From Misgurnus anguillicaudatus (taxonomy: Eukaryota > Chordata > Actinopteri > Cypriniformes > Cobitidae): a stretch of DNA of 64,000 nt. Made by a program: the position numbers and the translations under genes. Below, one piece after another: positions 25,373 to 35,340 of the stretch. Under the pieces are notes generated by a model, which saw nothing but the letters and a program-made list of their open reading frames with translations, made no database searches and had not been told where the DNA came from. The DNA lies in NCBI RefSeq assembly GCF_027580225.2, contig NC_073358.2, positions 28,670,501 to 28,734,500 of the forward strand. Direction: 5' to 3'. How positions within the stretch are numbered: the first letter of the stretch is position 1; each line of letters begins with the position of its first letter.

Positions 25373-26190
25373 CCATGGTCCTGTTGAATGCTTTATTCTG
25401 ATTGGTTGAGAAATGTTCCCGGGTGTTGAGTTTTTTTTGTTAAACGCACACCTAAACTGTCAAATGTCTTAAAATAACCACCAGAGCAATGTTTGTGGTA
25501 ACCGTGGTAGAAGCTGAATTATTGAATCCGGTGCTTTAAATTATTTGAAATTATACTACAGGCCTGTTGAATGCTTTATTCTGATTGGCTGAGAAATGTT
25601 CCATGGGTGTTGATTTATTTTTCTGTAAACCGCACACCTGACCTTTTTAATGTCTTAAAAATAGGCACCAGAGCAATGTTTGTGGTAACCGTGGTATAAG
25701 AGGAATAATTTACTCCGGTCCTTTGAATTATAAGAAAATAATGCACACCCGCGGTGTAATGGCACTCCGCTTCGTGTCATGCCACATAACCACCTTGGGT
25801 GTGCATTATGTAAGGAATAATTGACGACGGGCCATTGAATTATAAGAAAATAATGCACACCAAGGTGGTAATGCGGCACGACGCGAAGCGGTGCATTATT
25901 TTCAAATAATTCAAAGGACCGTAGTTAATTATTCCGCTTATACCACGGTTACCACAAACATTGCTCTGGTACCCCTTTTTTTAGGACATTTAACAAGTTA
26001 GGTGTACGGTTTACAGAAAAATAATCAACACCCATAGAACATTGCTCAGCCAATCAGAATGCAGCATTCAACAGACCCGGGTATAATTTCTTATAATTCA
26101 ACGGCCCGCCGTCAATTTTTCCTTACATAATGCACACCTGCGGTGTAATAATGCAAAGGCGCTTCTTTGGGTGTGCATTCTTTAACAGAC
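25373..26190. repeat. Complex repeat with direct and inverted copies
   Basis: CTGTTGAATGCTTTATTCTG occurs at 25381 and again at 25564, followed by matching sequence, so the left part is tandemly duplicated with a ~183-bp step. The inverted counterpart (GCATTCAACAG, ending 26074) and an inverted match of TGGTAACCGTGGTATAAG follow, with a GC-rich palindromic centre around 25740-25900. It is probably a foldback transposon that suffered an internal duplication. The family was not identified. Confidence 0.75.
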
Positions 26191-26944
26191 CTGCTAATGA
26201 CGCGACATTTGGCCGGTCAGAATCAAGCATTTCAGCGAGCAGTGTAATAAAAGTAAACAGACATTTTTTAATTATTTTATGAACTGTATGGGCTCAACAA
26301 ATTCTGTAAAATGATTGGGTATTGGAAAGCATAGTAAAAATAGTTTATGTTTTCAGCAGCTAGTCCACCACATAATGCACATGTTGTTGTTACACCTGTT
26401 TAGTTTTGTGGATGAGGGCATGCCACACATTTCTCTGTTGGACATGTGCCTAATTTGACTGATGTCTACTAAATAATAGTCAATAGCAAAAGGTTTGGAA
26501 AACATGTACTAGCCCCTTAGTAGTAAATGTAACTACTTATTACTGCCGCAATGGACGATAATATAGATATACAGCATTTTTACTCTATTTTTACTCTCCG
26601 CGGCCCTGAAAATTACTGATTTAGATAACACGTTGGCCCATATAAAGGATAAATACACAACATAAAATTTCAGCAAATGACATGTAAACAAATTTGTAAA
26701 TGCATATATTTGTACTGCCTGTTTTTTCATTTACATTCATTGTGTGTGTGCCTCTGTGTATGATTGATAAAAATAAAGCAGGCGTGAGATAGACATATGA
26801 TGTCTGAAGAATAAGTGTACAGCTACAAACAGACACTGATACACAAACTAAAATAAAAAACACACTGACATGTCTGTCAATAGGACACGCAAACAGGGAC
26901 CACAGTATTTATTGTGACAACACTTAATTTCTTTGTTTTTCTCT

Positions 26945-26968
26945 GACACACACACACACACACACACA
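26945..26968. repeat. (CA)n microsatellite
   Basis: About 12 CA units are followed by CACACA/GAGAGA mixtures. Confidence 0.9.
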
Positions 26969-28869
26969 CGCAGAGAGACACACACAAGCTTTCACAGATG
27001 GTAAATCCCCAAGCTCCTGCATGTTTTTTCATAACATGTGTGTAAACACCTTTTTTTAATCCAAGTCAGTCAAATCTCAACTTGCGTGGCCGTCGAGTGT
27101 GTTTTTGTCTATTTACAAGCTATTCTTTTGGAAAAACACGATTTGTTTCCAGCGATGTACTCGTATTTTTTTGTTCAACAAGAATACTAAACGAGGAGTT
27201 CGAATCCATCCGCACAGCAGCTGGATTTCCATAAAGTTGAGACTGTCATGTTTTTAGTGTACAGGGGCAGGAACCTATTAAGGCTTAAATATTCTGACCA
27301 GTTGAAATCCAGCAATGATGTAGTGACAACAGAATGTGGCCGCAAAAATGCTTTAAAGCAAATCCATCCCATTGCTAACAGTACACAGGCGGGATTACCC
27401 TGCCTGTCTGGAATGTGTGTTGTGTTTAGCCTGGAGTGTGAGCTGTTGTTTAGATTGTGTCCTGTGTGCAGGAGTCTGAAAGGTGTGTGCATGCCTGTGT
27501 GTGTGTGTGTTTCTTTAAGGCCATGCTGTGTGATGCTATTCTGTGGTTGGCACGGTGACAGGTTGGCATGGTGCTGCCGTAAGGAGACTGGCATTCTGCC
27601 TACTGCCATACATCTCAATCTGCATGACATCATAGCGGATCCTAGCAACCACACACATCACCCCTCCCCCATACACGCCCACAAAGGGCCATTCACAAGC
27701 ACCCTGTCCTGGACCTCTCACCAGAGTCTCTTTTTGAGCAGAGATACATAGTGCAACTAAACTTTCATAAAAACTTATACTGGTATGGGTCAATAGAAAT
27801 TAAGTATAAAAACGTATCATTTTTTTTCTTTTTCAAATATAAGGAACTTTGTAAAGTAATTTATATGGCTATATGGAAGGAAACCATCATGTTTTCTTTT
27901 ACATTTATGCATTTGGCAGAAACTTTTTAGTGTGAGTTACGGTCCATTTATTGTAGACATTTTATCAGTATGTGTGTTGGGAACAAACACATGACTTTTA
28001 TGTTGCTAATGTAAATGGATGATTCTCACAAAATCCAGACTTAGAAGGTGTCCAGCATCAGATTTTTTAAAAAAGCCCTTGAAGCCATTTTTTTGCACAT
28101 ATAAGATTAAGGTCTGAACTTACTATAACCATTATTTTTCGAGGATTTAAAAAATATTACCTATTCGAATTATTTAAATTTTTTTTGATTATCATTATCA
28201 AAAATGATCATTACCGCAACATGATATAACATTAAATATATGCATTTACAAACTCATGTTTCGCTAATGAGAACTAAAAAGTTGTCTAGGTACTATGACA
28301 AACAAAATTTCAACTTTTATCTGGAGAGAAAAAATAAGAACTGCTTACCTGGTAACCATCTTGAGTGTCACAGTCAATTATGTCCCTTCCACCAAATTTT
28401 ATTTATTTTTTTAGTTCATTAAGGGCTTAAACAATGATTGAAAATTGTTTCGGGGGATGAGAAAATTTTTCTTGGACACATTTATATTCCTTATTATTGT
28501 CTCTACATTTACCAATGATCACTAAATAGCACATGTTTCTTTACTGTAAATGTTATACAGTATAACATGCACTGAAGCTTTTTATTTTTTAGATTTTTTA
28601 ATTATAAATATTTCCAAGTCAAAGAACCCAAATCCAGTCATGGACACATTGCGGTAATGAAAATTTTCCCCTTAAATATGGAAAAAACTACAAAATTGGT
28701 TTGTATGATGTCATTTGAAATCATGTGCAAAATAATACGTTAAGAGATGTTTGTAACTGTATGCTTCTTGTTTTGATATTCTTACTTTTTTAATCAAAAT
28801 GTTTCATGACACCTCATTTCTCAAGTCTAATTCGCGAGAATCACCCATATACCAAAACAGAAACACGCA

Positions 28870-29160
28870 TTAAAAGTTCAATATGTAACTTTTTAAAGGA
28901 TCTCTTGACAGAAATGCGATATAATATACATAACTATATTATCAGTGGTGTATAAAGACCTTACATAATGAACTGTATTGTTTTTATTACTTTAGAATGA
29001 GGCGTTTTTATCTACATACACGACAGGTCTCCTTATATGGAAGTCACTGTCACGTTTCTACGGTAGCCCTAAACGTACGAACTGCACTACAGAGCAAGTT
29101 TGGTCCCTACGTTGTCTCAGGCGATAACATGTTTGTACTGTGGCAGCTACCGTAGCTTCT
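28870..29160. repeat. Possible dispersed fish repeat
   Basis: The start (AATATGTAACTTTTTAAAGG) and the following GATCTCTTGACAGAAATGC resemble a repeat I recall from several fish genomes. No internal duplication or terminal repeat is visible here, so this rests on recall alone. Confidence 0.3.
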
Positions 29161-30473
29161 CATTGCGTTTCGAATTTGAGGTTGGTTGTTCAAATCATGT
29201 TGATATTTAATTGTTCTTGTAAGGCTGTGCAAAAAAGATCATTTTTAAATTTTTAATTTAAACAATTACCAAAACAAGATAATCAAGGTAAAACATTTAT
29301 TGTGCGATTAAAATATAAATTGCATACTGCTGGACCAATGCGCTTGTAAGGCACTTCGAAGGCACCACTACTTCGACCAGTGTTGCCTATTGTAACACTT
29401 ACTAGATAAAAATGCATGTTTTCAAAGAGTAATCGTGTTGAATAATCGTGATTATGATTTTGCCCATAATCGAGCAGCATGTTTTTGTTGTATTTGTTAC
29501 GACTCTCAGTAACTAAAAACTTTTGGAAACATTTTTCATGAAAAACGATTGAAGTGTCAAATCCTAAAATGCTGTGATGGATGTGAATGAGCGTGCGTGT
29601 TTGTGTTTTCGGGACTAAGCATATTTTCTTATCTTACTCAACTTTTTTCTGCACTTATAAAGAAGACCTCATTAGTTGTGCACTTACACGTATGCACTCT
29701 CAGCACTTCTCACTCGCACCTCGTAATGAGCACAAACTGATGGGAGCTAATAATGTGTGTGTCTGTGTGTGTATAGGACTTGTGCGGGTGTAATTGGGAG
29801 TTAAATTGAATGAAGGTGGATCACCTGCTGTGACAATATCGGTTTATTTAACCTCATAATAGTGCTGTGTGTTTGCGCGTTTAGTATTATATGCGCGTCC
29901 TATTCAGAGGAAGTTCACTTTCTCACACTTTCCTCTGTCCCAGACACACGGCAGAAAAGCGATATGGCCCTCGGTACAGTCATTCTGTTGGCTTCGGGGC
30001 CTACAGAAGAAGAGAAAATTCATACACATGGCTTGCCTTACTGCGTAGTCCTGTGTGTGTGTTTGTACATTCCCATGGGATCAGATTACTATCACAGGGA
30101 CTAGTAACAGGAGAATACACTGGAGCTTTTTCATCTTGTCCATATCCTGAGAGACACACACACAAACACACACATGCACAAATGTAAGTTTGCTTTTGGA
30201 TGTTGCTAAGGTAATATTGGGTTGCAATGTAAGTACATGTGATTTAGGGCTGAAATCAGCATTTCCCCTGCCAAAGATTGTGTGTGTACGTGTGTATATG
30301 TGTGTTTGCATGTGCTTGTGTGTTGTGTGCGTGTGATTTATAGAGGTAAATTAGGGTTTCCTTTTCCTGCTTTGGTTGTGCAGCAAGAAGTCCAATCAAA
30401 AGTCCTATAAATCTAAACCTAATTCAACCAGACAATCACAAAGCCCTCTGTCTCTCTCTTTCTCTCTCTCCAG

Positions 30474-30566
30474 CCACGTCTAATGGAACACAGGAAGGTT
30501 TGGAAAACAGAGAAGGTGGAGTTTGTAGCACGAGATCCATGAAGATCATCATGAAAGTGGGCCAAG
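30474..30566 (+). CDS. efnb1: Ephrin-B1, exon 3 (end of receptor-binding domain)
   Basis: This 93-bp exon completes the ephrin fold. Its translation after the split Ser is [17 protein letters not shown]..., ending KIIMKVGQ. It provides the fourth conserved ephrin cysteine (GGVC) and an N-glycosylation sequon, NGT, at the place where mammalian ephrin-B1 has NGS. The acceptor is CCAG after a polypyrimidine run, and the donor is GTGAGT at 30567. The exon is phase 1 at both ends and a multiple of three, but skipping it would remove a structural cysteine. Match to ephrin-B1 is near complete over this stretch. Confidence 0.97.
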
Positions 30567-30887
30567 GTGAGTAACACACCCCATACACTCTTTATCTCTA
30601 GTATGTCCAAAGGTAAAGTCATTTAAGCCCAATTTAGTTGATGATCCAGTCAGCTGACTCATTAACAGCCAATTACATTGAGGTTAAACATTATCCAAGT
30701 TACATTACCTCATAACATTCACACACGTATACACAGACACACTACTCATTGGACTTTAACTTGCTTTTTTACTCAGAAAGACAAAGTTATCAGACCTGAA
30801 AAAAACATATGCATGTTTTTAAAAACTCGCTGACATGTTTTTTTTTTCTTGTCTTAATTTGTGATGTGTGTTTTATTATGTTCTCAG
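30567..30887 (+). other. efnb1: Intron 3 of efnb1
   Basis: This short intron (321 bp) starts GTGAGT and ends with a T-rich tract and TTCTCAG. It contains no repeat or other feature that I recognise. Confidence 0.93.
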
Positions 30888-31025
30888 ATCCAAATGCACC
30901 AGATCCAGATTTAACGGACCTCCCAGACCGAAACCAGGACAATGAGATCAAGGACCCCACAACGAGCCCCTCCCGCAAGAGAGACAGAGATCGAGAAATA
31001 GAAGAGAATGGTTTGCCCGGCAGAG
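30888..31025 (+). CDS. efnb1: Ephrin-B1, exon 4 (extracellular stalk)
   Basis: This exon encodes the juxtamembrane linker between the receptor-binding domain and the membrane: the split Asp, then PNAPDPDLTDLPDRNQDNE, then a Lys/Arg/Asp/Glu-rich run ending NGLPGR. The start DPNA matches the human ephrin-B1 linker, and the rest is much diverged, as expected for this family's stalk. It contains no cysteine. The acceptor is TTCTCAG and the donor GTACGG at 31026. The exon is 138 bp, phase 1 at both ends, so skipping it would keep the frame and shorten the stalk by 46 residues. Mammalian stalks have a glycine/serine-rich section that is shorter here. The call rests on the frame joining perfectly to exons 3 and 5. 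Confidence 0.95.
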
Positions 31026-33335
31026 GTACGGAAAACAAAATCACCTGTGTGTACTGGGATCAGCATTACGGCGTTTTCCTGTAAACGTCCTTAAATGTTT
31101 ACGACAAAGGACAAAGTGCTCTGCGATCAGCTGTGTGGATCAGTAAAGATTTACCACAATTATCAAACAACAGCGTTTCACCCGGAAACTCGAGCGGATG
31201 AAATACAGCAATGCGGAGCTACTGCCTCCCTCAGGCGGCTGAGTTTGTGCAAGCGAGCGAGAGACAGAGAGAGGGAGAGACAGAAGTTAATGTAGCATGT
31301 CTTTATCACGTCCTAGCAGCCATTAACCTACGGGAGGTCTAAACTTCATTAGGATAGAGAGGGAGAAAAAGACAGAACGAGAGAGAGGGATGCTTTCCCC
31401 GATCATTAAGAAAAACAGAAGAACAGAGAGACGCGCACACACTGCGTCAGCTCGAGGTCACGTCGTTCTGCTCGGAGAAGAAATATTACACTCCAGGATC
31501 CAATATAAAGCAATAAGCCATAAGAGGTCATTCGTTACAGTGATTGTACCACAGTAAGGTGGTTTAAGGCAGTTTAAAGAACAGTCATGATAAAATTACC
31601 GTACATGAACTGCAGTAGCTTATTGCTTTTAGAAAACGGCAACGCGTGATATGATAAAAGACAACAATGCTCAATAAACAGTTACATTTATGATTAATAA
31701 TTATCAGAATAAACGGATCTTAAGCCGAGAAATATGGTTGGTTGTTTGCTGTTGCCTGGCAACACGGCTATTTGCCGCATCAATATATAATATCCGGTCA
31801 CAGGTGAGCGTTTACAGTAATTTTACAACCGCCTCCAAGGTGGCTAATCCAATCAAAATTTCGAGTCTGAACCATCTGCTTTATGAAGTTTTATACAAGC
31901 TTTTTGTCACGCCTGCCACCGAAACAATTTACGAGGCGAACTGTTTATACAACAATATTACAATGGTATTACAGTATGCAGCTGTTTATTTCTTAGCTGG
32001 GCCATGATGGCAAACAGTGCAGGTCAGTTGCGCCTCCCGCATTATTAAAGGCATAGTTCACTTTAAAATGAAAATTCTGTCATGATCTACTCATCCTCAT
32101 GTTGTTCTGGACCTGTATGGATTTCTTTTTTCTGATGAACACAAAAGAAGATATTTTGAGAAATGATGGTAAACACACAACAATAAGTGACCATAGACTT
32201 CCATAGTAGGAATAAAAAAATATGATGGAATTTAATGGGTATCGTCAACTGTGTGCTTACCATCATTTATCAAAACATTTTCTTCATCATTTATCACAAT
32301 ACTTCAAAAAAAATGTGTTCCTACTATGGAAGTTCATGGTCACTTACTCCTGTGTGTTTACCATCATTTCTCAAAATATCTTCTTTTGTGTTCATCAGAA
32401 AAAAGAAATTCATGCAGGTTTGGAACAACATGAGGATGGGTAGATGATCATAGAATTTAAATTTTAAAGTGAACTATCCCTTTAAGCATCAGCTAGTCTG
32501 TCAAAAAAATTAAATAATTCACCGTGATTGTCATCCTCTTACATGAGTTTTGATCGGATAAATATTTGCGCATTTGCACGTCACTTTCTGGAAAAAATGC
32601 GTATGGAGATAACTATTGATAACATTTTTCCACGAAGTCGGGCCATATGTTTTACTTTAGTTGACGATCTCTGTCTTTGATTTGAGTCGCACAAAACACA
32701 CATTGGCGGTCGGATTACCGTACTAACAGTTTAACCTAACCATGTGTTACGTTACAGCCACTGGCTAGCATTTGAACTTGCTTAAATAATGTGCTTATGT
32801 CACCGAAGTACGTCTACGCGTTTGACTATCATCCAGTACTAGCAGCGCTAAGCACACAAAATTGTCCATAAATCGCTGTACGTTGCTGTTTGACAGGATA
32901 ATTTCAATCTGGGCCTGTGTAATTTTGCCTATACCACTGGTAAATATACTTTGACATTGCAGATTTTATTGTCAGACAAAAATATTCCTGTGTATGCATA
33001 ATGTGCATTTAGAGCTACAAGGGATAAATTCGGTAGCCGGTTGAGCTGGCAGTGCAACAATAAACTCATTCTGCCGATAACAAGTTTTATTTACTTTAAT
33101 AGTAGCTCGGTGCCAATGTTAACAAACACAGAGGTTTGTTTCTATCTAGCGTACTATAGTCAGTTATCTTTGCCTCAGACAAGACAGAGCGACTCTAAAC
33201 ACTGTTAATTGGAGCGTGTTTAAGGTTATCTAATGTGTTGCTCTTACCGGTTAAAGATAAGAAGAGAAGGATGCAGTGAAGAAAAGCAGTAATTACGGTG
33301 TTCACAACATGTCTGTCTTTCGTTCTCTCTCGCAG
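31026..33335 (+). other. efnb1: Intron 4 of efnb1
   Basis: This 2.3-kb intron runs from donor GTACGG to acceptor CTCGCAG. It contains a 441-bp palindromic TTAA-ended element (32045-32485). A 105-codon open frame at 31690-32007 shows no family I recognise and no splice context, so I treat it as chance. The remainder shows nothing recognisable. Confidence 0.92.
32045..32485. mobile_element. ~440-bp foldback element with TTAA ends in intron 4
   Basis: The left end TTAAAGGCATAGTTCACTTT is matched in reverse complement at the right end (one mismatch). The arms pair over about 130 bases and then around a partially duplicated middle containing TACTATGGAAGT. It is an abundant class of miniature element in cyprinids as I know it. 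The three overlapping open frames in it are spurious. Confidence 0.85.
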
Positions 33336-33721
33336 ACACGAGAAACCAAGAAAACACTTCGGGTTCAGTGGAGGGCATTTTCGGCTCCAAACCCGCTCTC
33401 TTCGCCGCAATCGGAGCGGGCTGTGTCATCTTTCTCCTCATCATCATCATCCTCATCGTCCTGCTCCTCAAGCTTCGCAAGAGAACCCGCAAGCACTCGC
33501 AGCCCAGGGGCGGGACTTCCCTGTCACTCAGCACTCTGGCCACGCCCAAAGGAGCCACCCAGTCTGGCTCAGAACCAAGTGACATCATCATCCCCCTGCG
33601 GACAACAGAGAATAACTACTGTCCACACTATGAAAAAGTGAGCGGAGACTATGGGCACCCCGTCTACATTGTTCAGGAAATGCCTCCCCAGAGCCCAGCC
33701 AATATCTACTACAAAGTCTGA
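33336..33721 (+). CDS. efnb1: Ephrin-B1, exon 5 (membrane helix and cytoplasmic tail, stop)
   Basis: This last coding exon encodes about 127 residues after the split Asp. A short extracellular piece ([18 protein letters not shown], with a possible N-glycosylation sequon NTS) precedes one hydrophobic helix, roughly residues 17-43 of the exon ([20 protein letters not shown] and on), and a basic stop-transfer KLRKRTRKH. The cytoplasmic part carries [46 protein letters not shown] and the terminal YYKV. In the ephrin-B family these tyrosines are phosphorylated and recruit SH2 adaptors, and the C-terminal YKV binds PDZ domains. The tail is essentially identical to mammalian ephrin-B1. The acceptor is CTCGCAG at 33335 and the stop is TGA at 33719-33721. 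With a usual exon 1 the protein would be close to the family length of about 340 residues. Confidence 0.98.
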
Positions 33722-35340
33722 GGGAAAAGGGAGAGAAGTAACCGCAATAAGAACATGTTTTTCTAAGGTATCCCGAATCTTTTTATCACTAGCCAACCCT
33801 GTTTGCTACATGTCAGAGAACGGAGAAAAGGAAAAGAGGACTGAGGAAAGACTGTGGATAATACGCCTCTCAAATTTCCTTCTGTCTCTCTTTTACTGAA
33901 CACTACACTGTGTGTATGTGTATGTGTGTGTGTGCGCGCGAAACAGAAGAGATCCCCACAATGTGTGGCACTCAGGCATAGACTTCAATGCTGAAGAAGA
34001 GCCTTTAACCAATCACAGAGGGACACTAGATCATCATTACAATGCAGGAAGCTCTCATTTGTCTGTTCGCATGGTTTTGTACCTTAACTCCTTGCTTATT
34101 TTTTGTCTATTTTTCATATCCCACACAGTGTTTTCTTCAGTATCAACCGATTCTCTCAGCGTTCAAACGGTGTTTCTGTTGAAGAAATTTAAACTCATTT
34201 ACTTCTGTCTCTCTAGATGCTCATCCATTTGAGGCAATTAAACAACACGTACGCTCCCAAACACACATTGGTGTTCACGGGTCAAGTACAGCGTACAGCC
34301 TCTTGGTGCATAAAGATTGACATAAGGAAAATGTAAGCTGGTGACAAATCCTTACAGAACTCCCAGAATGCTTTGCTAGATGGATCGTGTTGGTTTAAGA
34401 ATTATTTCAGTTGAAATTCTCACTTTCTCTCAGCAAAATACAAGTAGACTTTGCTGTGTATTGTCAGTGATGCGTGAAGTGCAGAATAATATTTGTATTT
34501 TGTCATTATTTTTTTTCAAAATGTTTTGTAAGTCAAAAAAAAACTATTTTTTGCCTCTACACCGTGAGCCTACGACCTATTTTCAGACATAAAACATGTT
34601 AACGTATTTTCTTTGCATAATTTAGTCCACTAACATGTGTTTTTTGTGTATAATTCATGTCACGCTGTCGGGATGTAGACGTGGACTGTTAACAGTACGA
34701 CAGCGTGTGTGTAGAGTCCCACACAGAAGCCAAATATTCATAAACATACAAGATACATAAAAAACATGCCTTCATTTCTCCTTTCTCTCAGATATGCACA
34801 TAAATGATCCTTATTAGCATACAAACACACAAAAAACAATCAAAAATCCGAGAATGAAAACAAGCCCACCGTACCGTCACGGAGAATCTAGCGCTAGATC
34901 TATTTTTATACAGACCGCACGTGAAATGATAAACAGTAAACAGTGGCGGCAGGTGTGTTTACTCCTATGCTAATTTAAAATTAGATGCATTTGCATCTGG
35001 CCTCCAGCGCAGCCAATCGGAGAAAGCCAACGTTCCTCTGTTGCTTTCTTATGTGATGCATTTTTTTGTAATAATCGCTGTCGTTTTCTCCCCCTTTTAT
35101 TATTTTAGACCCAAGATTGTGTAAATAATGTATGTTGGGAAAAATTGTTGAATATAAAGTTCAATTTTATTAGATACCCTGTTATTAAAAATATAATTAG
35201 GATTTTTAAAAATCGCAAAACTTTTGTAAATAGCAGTCTTTTTTGGAAAAAGATGTTTTGTAAGTAAAATGTTTCCGTGGTTTTCGTTTCTTTTTTTTCC
35301 ATTTGATTTGTTTGCTTGGTTTCTCATTAAGGAGACTTAG
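33722..35340 (+). other. efnb1: efnb1 3' untranslated region (extent uncertain)
   Basis: This sequence follows the stop codon with no intron signal needed. It holds a short TG/CG run near 33.92 kb, T- and A-rich stretches, and a notably AT-rich, repeat-free block at about 35080-35300. I found no canonical AATAAA before 36707; ATTAAA at 34237 and variants such as AATATA near 35152 are weak candidates. The downstream limit is a guess based on where the AT-rich block ends. Confidence 0.45.
34983..34998. promoter_or_regulatory. Perfect palindrome with octamer-like core
   Basis: AGATGCATTTGCATCT is an inverted repeat of 7 + 7 bases around TT and includes ATTTGCAT, the reverse complement of the POU octamer ATGCAAAT. 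A CCAAT motif lies about 17 bases downstream. It sits in the putative 3' UTR or just beyond it. Function is inferred only from the motif. Confidence 0.25.

Larger units (their letters stand above)
13905..30473 (+). other. efnb1: Intron 2 of efnb1
   Basis: This intron of about 16.6 kb runs from the GTAAGT donor after exon 2 to a pyrimidine-rich TCTCTCTCTCCAG acceptor before exon 3. It carries microsatellites near 15 kb, TTAA-ended palindromic elements at 19.1, 21.0 and 21.6 kb, a small CACTG-ended palindrome at 18.4 kb, a purine-rich tract at 23.8 kb and a complex palindromic repeat at 25.4-26.2 kb. The segment 27187-27793 is open on both strands but looks non-coding. Nothing else recognisable was seen between these features. 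Confidence 0.9.

Noticed and set aside
27248..27751. 167-codon open frame in intron 2
   Set aside because: No domain is recognisable, a competing frame lies on the other strand, and part derives from a GT run; reported as an observation, not a gene.
31690..32007. 105-codon open frame in intron 4
   Set aside because: No recognisable family, and it is inside an intron between two well-defined exons.
32222..32447. Three overlapping open frames
   Set aside because: They lie inside the palindromic TTAA element and arise from its partially duplicated middle.
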